Assembly (NCBI GenBank): GCA_030747775.1
Contig: JASLKB010000006.1
Span: 1 to 33,780 of the forward strand
Origin: Acidimicrobiales bacterium
GTDB taxonomy: Bacteria; Actinomycetota; Acidimicrobiia; Acidimicrobiales; MedAcidi-G1
DNA: 33,780 nucleotides
Direction of reading: 5' to 3'
Shown: piece by piece, positions 31,016 through 33,780 of the stretch
How the letters are laid out: every line of letters starts with the position of its first letter
Numbering within the stretch: position 1 is the stretch's first letter
Notes under the pieces: model-generated
The model's input: the letters and a program-made list of their open reading frames with translations, nothing else
Told to the model about the DNA's origin: nothing
Databases searched by the model: none
Made by a program: the position numbers and the translations under genes

Positions 31016-32470
31016 ATGGCTGGAGGAATCGTCCACACCGAGCTGGTTGGGGTGCTGCGTGACGTAGTCGGTCCCGCCGGATGGCTCGATCCGACCGACG
31101 CAGTCGGCATGGTTGTCGACTTCCGAGGCCTCTTCTCGGGTGAGCCGGTGGCCATCGTGAGACCGGGGACCGTCGACGAGGTGCGAGCTGTGGTTCGGGC
31201 TTGTGCGGCGACCGGTGTCGCCATCGTCACCCAGGGTGGAAATACATCGCTATCCGGGGGCTCGGTGCCGACCGATGATCGTCCGTCGGTCTTGCTGTCC
31301 ACATCACGAATGAATCGGATTCTCAGCGTGGATCCAGCCCGGTTCACCATCACCGCTGAGGCGGGGTGCACCATCGAGCAGGTCCAGCAGGCGGCCGCCG
31401 CAGTGGGTCTACAGCTGGGCATGGACTGGGGTGCTCGGGGCACGGCCACGGTGGGCGGAGCGGTCTCGACCAATGCCGGCGGCCTGAACGTGCTGCGCTA
31501 CGGCCCGGCCCGGGACAGTGTCCTGGGTCTGGAGGCGGTGCTGGCCGACGGCGAGGTGTTTGACGGCCTGCGGGCACTTCGCAAGGACAGCACTGGCTAC
31601 GACCTGAAGCATCTATTCATCGGTGGGGAGGGGTCGGTCGGGGTGGTCACCCGGGTGGTGCTGCGGCTCCATCCCCGCCAGGATCACCACCGCACGATGT
31701 TCGCCGCCTTGTCCGAGTTGGAGGCCATCCATGAACTATTCGCCATGGCGTGCGCCCGGGACCATGCAGGCCTGACGGCCTTCGAGTTGGTGCCCGAGAT
31801 CGGAGTGGCGGGCACCATCTCCACGTTCGGCGTCACCCGCCCTTTGGCCACCGAGGCCGAGTGGTACCTCCTGGCCCGGTTCTCGGGCACCTCGCCGGTG
31901 GACACCACTGTCGAGGGGTTCCTGGTCGACGCGGTGGACGCCGGCCTGGTGGTGGACGCCGCGGTGGCCGGCACGGCGGTTCAGGAAGAGAACCTTTGGA
32001 TGATGCGCGACGAGTTGCCGCCGGAGACCCTGTTCGATGCCAAGGGTGCCAAGTTCGACGCCGCAGTGCCCATTGACCGACTGGCCGAGTTCCAGCGGGC
32101 GGCCGAGGCGATGGTCACTGAAATGTGTGGCGACGACGGGCTGGTCTACTCGTTCGGCCACCTGGGGGACGGGAATCTCCACCTGTATGTGGTGTCGTCC
32201 CTGGAGCGGGGGAGCCGTATGGATCCGGTCCTGGTCGATGAGGTCACGGCGGCCATCGATGGTTTAATCCGGGACATGGGGGGCACGGTGAGCGCCGAGC
32301 ACGGCGTAGGCCAGGAGTTGCTGGACCGGGTGGGTCGTCAGAAGTCGGCCGTGGAACTGGATCTGATGCGGAGGGTCAAGGCGGCGTTGGACCCCGATGA
32401 CCTGTTCAACCCGGGAAGAGGCGCGCACTGCGCCCCAGTTCCAGAGGTCGAAGCCGCGGAGGCGACGTGA
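31016..32470 (+). CDS. FAD-linked 2-hydroxyacid dehydrogenase (GlcD/D-2-hydroxyglutarate dehydrogenase-like)
   Basis: The 484-residue product is a PCMH-type FAD enzyme. The FAD segment VTQGGNTSLSGGSVP (about 71-85) and GARGTATVGGAVSTNAGG lie in the N-terminal domain; LFIGGEGSVGVVT closes it. The C-terminal cap has GHLGDGNLH and SAEHGVG, which in D-2-hydroxyglutarate and D-lactate dehydrogenases hold the metal and the substrate carboxylates. It oxidises a 2-hydroxy acid to a 2-oxo acid, with electrons going to an acceptor such as electron-transfer flavoprotein or a quinone. Its stop overlaps the start of the aminotransferase gene by four bases (GTGA), so a 2-hydroxy acid to amino acid relay is plausible. 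The exact acid cannot be told. Confidence 0.87.
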   Translation: MAGGIVHTELVGVLRDVVGPAGWLDPTDAVGMVVDFRGLFSGEPVAIVRPGTVDEVRAVVRACAATGVAIVTQGGNTSLSGGSVPTDDRPSVLLSTSRMNRILSVDPARFTITAEAGCTIEQVQQAAAAVGLQLGMDWGARGTATVGGAVSTNAGGLNVLRYGPARDSVLGLEAVLADGEVFDGLRALRKDSTGYDLKHLFIGGEGSVGVVTRVVLRLHPRQDHHRTMFAALSELEAIHELFAMACARDHAGLTAFELVPEIGVAGTISTFGVTRPLATEAEWYLLARFSGTSPVDTTVEGFLVDAVDAGLVVDAAVAGTAVQEENLWMMRDELPPETLFDAKGAKFDAAVPIDRLAEFQRAAEAMVTEMCGDDGLVYSFGHLGDGNLHLYVVSSLERGSRMDPVLVDEVTAAIDGLIRDMGGTVSAEHGVGQELLDRVGRQKSAVELDLMRRVKAALDPDDLFNPGRGAHCAPVPEVEAAEAT

Positions 32471-33558
32471 CAGTGGGACGACCGAGGGCCACGGTGGCCG
32501 CTATGGCGCCGTACCGGCCGGGAAAGTCGTTGGCCATGGCCGCTGACGAGTACGGCTTCGACCTAGAGGCGGTGGCCGAGTCGGCGAAGCTGTCGTCCAA
32601 CGAGAACCCGTACCCGCCGGTGCCGTCGGTGGTCGCCGCGATCGCGGCGGCGGCTGGCGACGTCAACCGCTACGGGGACCACCGGGCGGCTGAGCTCCGG
32701 GAGGCACTGGGGGTGTGGCTGGGCGTGGATCCCGAACGGGTAGCCACCGGCTGCGGATCGGTAGGCCTGCTCCAGCAGTTGTTCCTCGCCTACGTGGGCC
32801 CTGGGGACGAGGTGGTCTACCCGTGGCCGTCGTTCGAGGCCTACCCGGTGGATGTGGCCATCACAGGTGGCGTAGAGGTAGCCGTGCCGTTGGTCAACCA
32901 CGCCTTCGACCTGGACGCGGTGGCCAACGCTGTGACACCGCGCGCCAAGTTGGTGGTGCTGGCCAATCCCAACAACCCGACGGGTACCGCGGTTCATGTG
33001 GACCAGATACGCGGCCTGCTCCAGCAGGTGCCCGACGACGTCCTGGTGGTGGTCGACGAGGCCTACCGGGAGTTCGCGACCACCAACCTGGGTGATCCGA
33101 TCACCGAACTGATGCCCGACTACCCCAACGTGGTGGTGCTTCGCACGTTTTCCAAGGCCTACGGGCTGGCCGCCCTACGGACCGGCTACGCGATCGCCGA
33201 TCCGTCGGTTGTCACTCAGATCGACAAAGTACTGATCCCGTTCGCTGTGAACCATCTGGCTCAGGTGGCGTCGCTGGCTGCCATCGAAGCCCGGGACGAA
33301 GCCCGGGTGATCATCGACCGCTTGGTGTCCGAACGGGACCGGGTCGTCGACGCCCTAAGGGGCTACGGGTGGGAGATACCCGACGCGCACGCCAACTTCG
33401 TGTGGCTTCCGCTGGGCGAGCGTACCGACGAGGTCTTTCCCGCTTTGGAGCGGCGGGGCGTGGTGGTGCGACCGTTTCCAGAAGTGGGGATCCGGGTCAC
33501 GATAGGCACGCCAGCCGAGAACGATCGGTTTCTGGAGGTACTGGCCGACCTGGACTGA
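32467..33558 (+). CDS. HisC-like class I/II PLP aminotransferase
   Basis: The 363-residue product matches histidinol-phosphate aminotransferases: LSSNENPYPP (residues 42-51), the GCGSVGLLQQL turn, the ANPNNPTGT motif, VVDEAYREF and the PLP lysine Lys230 in TFSKAYGLAALRTGYA. In actinobacteria close relatives also serve as phenylalanine or other aromatic aminotransferases, so histidine synthesis is not assured; no other his gene is near. The GTG start overlaps the stop of the FAD-linked dehydrogenase by four bases. Use of the 2-oxo acid made by that enzyme is an inference. It is the last gene in the window. Confidence 0.87.
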   Translation: MTVGRPRATVAAMAPYRPGKSLAMAADEYGFDLEAVAESAKLSSNENPYPPVPSVVAAIAAAAGDVNRYGDHRAAELREALGVWLGVDPERVATGCGSVGLLQQLFLAYVGPGDEVVYPWPSFEAYPVDVAITGGVEVAVPLVNHAFDLDAVANAVTPRAKLVVLANPNNPTGTAVHVDQIRGLLQQVPDDVLVVVDEAYREFATTNLGDPITELMPDYPNVVVLRTFSKAYGLAALRTGYAIADPSVVTQIDKVLIPFAVNHLAQVASLAAIEARDEARVIIDRLVSERDRVVDALRGYGWEIPDAHANFVWLPLGERTDEVFPALERRGVVVRPFPEVGIRVTIGTPAENDRFLEVLADLD

Positions 33559-33576
33559 CGGCGGTCCGTCCCGCCG
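33559..33576 (+). terminator. Possible terminator hairpin after the aminotransferase gene
   Basis: CGGCGG (33559-33564) and CCGCCG (33571-33576) form a perfect 6-base stem with a 6-base loop directly after the stop codon. No T run follows, so it could be a T-less actinobacterial terminator or simply a stable hairpin. The remaining 200 bases to the window end show no gene I can support. Confidence 0.3.
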
Positions 33577-33780
33577 CGAGCCAGCCGGGGCGAGGTGTGC
33601 CCGCACCTATGAGGATCCGCATTGGACATGCTGCGTATGGTGATCATCTCGGCCATTTTCGGCTGGCAAATGGCAGGGTGGAGCGGAGAGCTCGCCGACG
33701 TTCAACGGGGCTCTTCGGCGGTTGCCGGGTACTGCTTTCCGGTTTGCTGTGGGTGACGTCTTCGCGAGGGCACATGCTGC

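Overview
The window is GC-rich, tightly packed DNA from an actinobacterium. A Lon-like PDZ protease followed by a UPF0182 membrane protein is a neighbour pair I recall from mycobacteria and other Actinomycetota. Many genes begin with GTG, and several begin where a TANNNT -10 box lies 6 bases before the start codon, the layout of leaderless mRNAs that are common in this phylum. The catabolic content (MttB-type methyltransferases, a dimethylglycine dehydrogenase-type flavoprotein, a Rieske oxygenase, ectoine hydrolase, sulfoacetaldehyde acetyltransferase, many phytanoyl-CoA-type dioxygenases) is typical of marine heterotrophs that live on osmolytes. I infer a marine Acidimicrobiia-like bacterium; this is not proven by the window.

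Layout. 1-4929: housekeeping-like envelope genes (end of a Lon-like protease, UPF0182 protein, small coiled-coil hypothetical, DUF3298-like lipoprotein). 5037-9058 (minus): an overlapping pair of a non-pyrrolysine MttB-family methyltransferase and an 816-residue FAD/GcvT-type demethylating dehydrogenase, with operator-like inverted repeats upstream. 9416-9535: initiator tRNA and its terminator. 9579-10749: an NTF2/SnoaL-like protein and a double-hotdog MaoC-like protein. 10754-12168 (minus): a DUF1326-DUF2182 pair with a 10-bp GNRA-capped hairpin near the start of the second gene. 12296-13006: a short ORF, then an AhpD-like/peroxidase-related gene whose catalytic CxxC is encoded as Cys-His-Tyr-UGA, followed by a hairpin with the features of a bacterial SECIS element; this is very probably a selenoprotein. 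13040-14961 (minus): coupled luciferase-like monooxygenase and PhyH dioxygenase, divergent from a broken LysR regulator gene.

15359-29371 is mostly plus-strand and catabolic: M20 deacylase, acyl-CoA-dehydrogenase-fold flavoprotein, RidA-like protein, Rieske oxygenase, DUF1028 protein, PhyH dioxygenase, a second MttB, (an inserted minus-strand PhyH and a plus-strand DUF983 gene), ectoine hydrolase DoeA, a second M20 deacylase, a fourth PhyH, and Xsc. Together these could remove N-methyl and N-acyl groups from small zwitterions, open the ectoine ring and release sulfite plus acetyl phosphate from a C2 sulfonate. The exact substrates are inference. 29395-33558 holds a VOC protein, an SDR, and a translationally coupled FAD-linked 2-hydroxyacid dehydrogenase and HisC-like aminotransferase.

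No transporter gene, corrinoid protein, intact transcription regulator, mobile element or CRISPR array is visible. The most notable hidden features are the UGA-containing AhpD-like gene, the recurrent leaderless-start architecture, the operator-like repeat over the M20 promoter, and the GNRA hairpin inside the DUF2182 gene.
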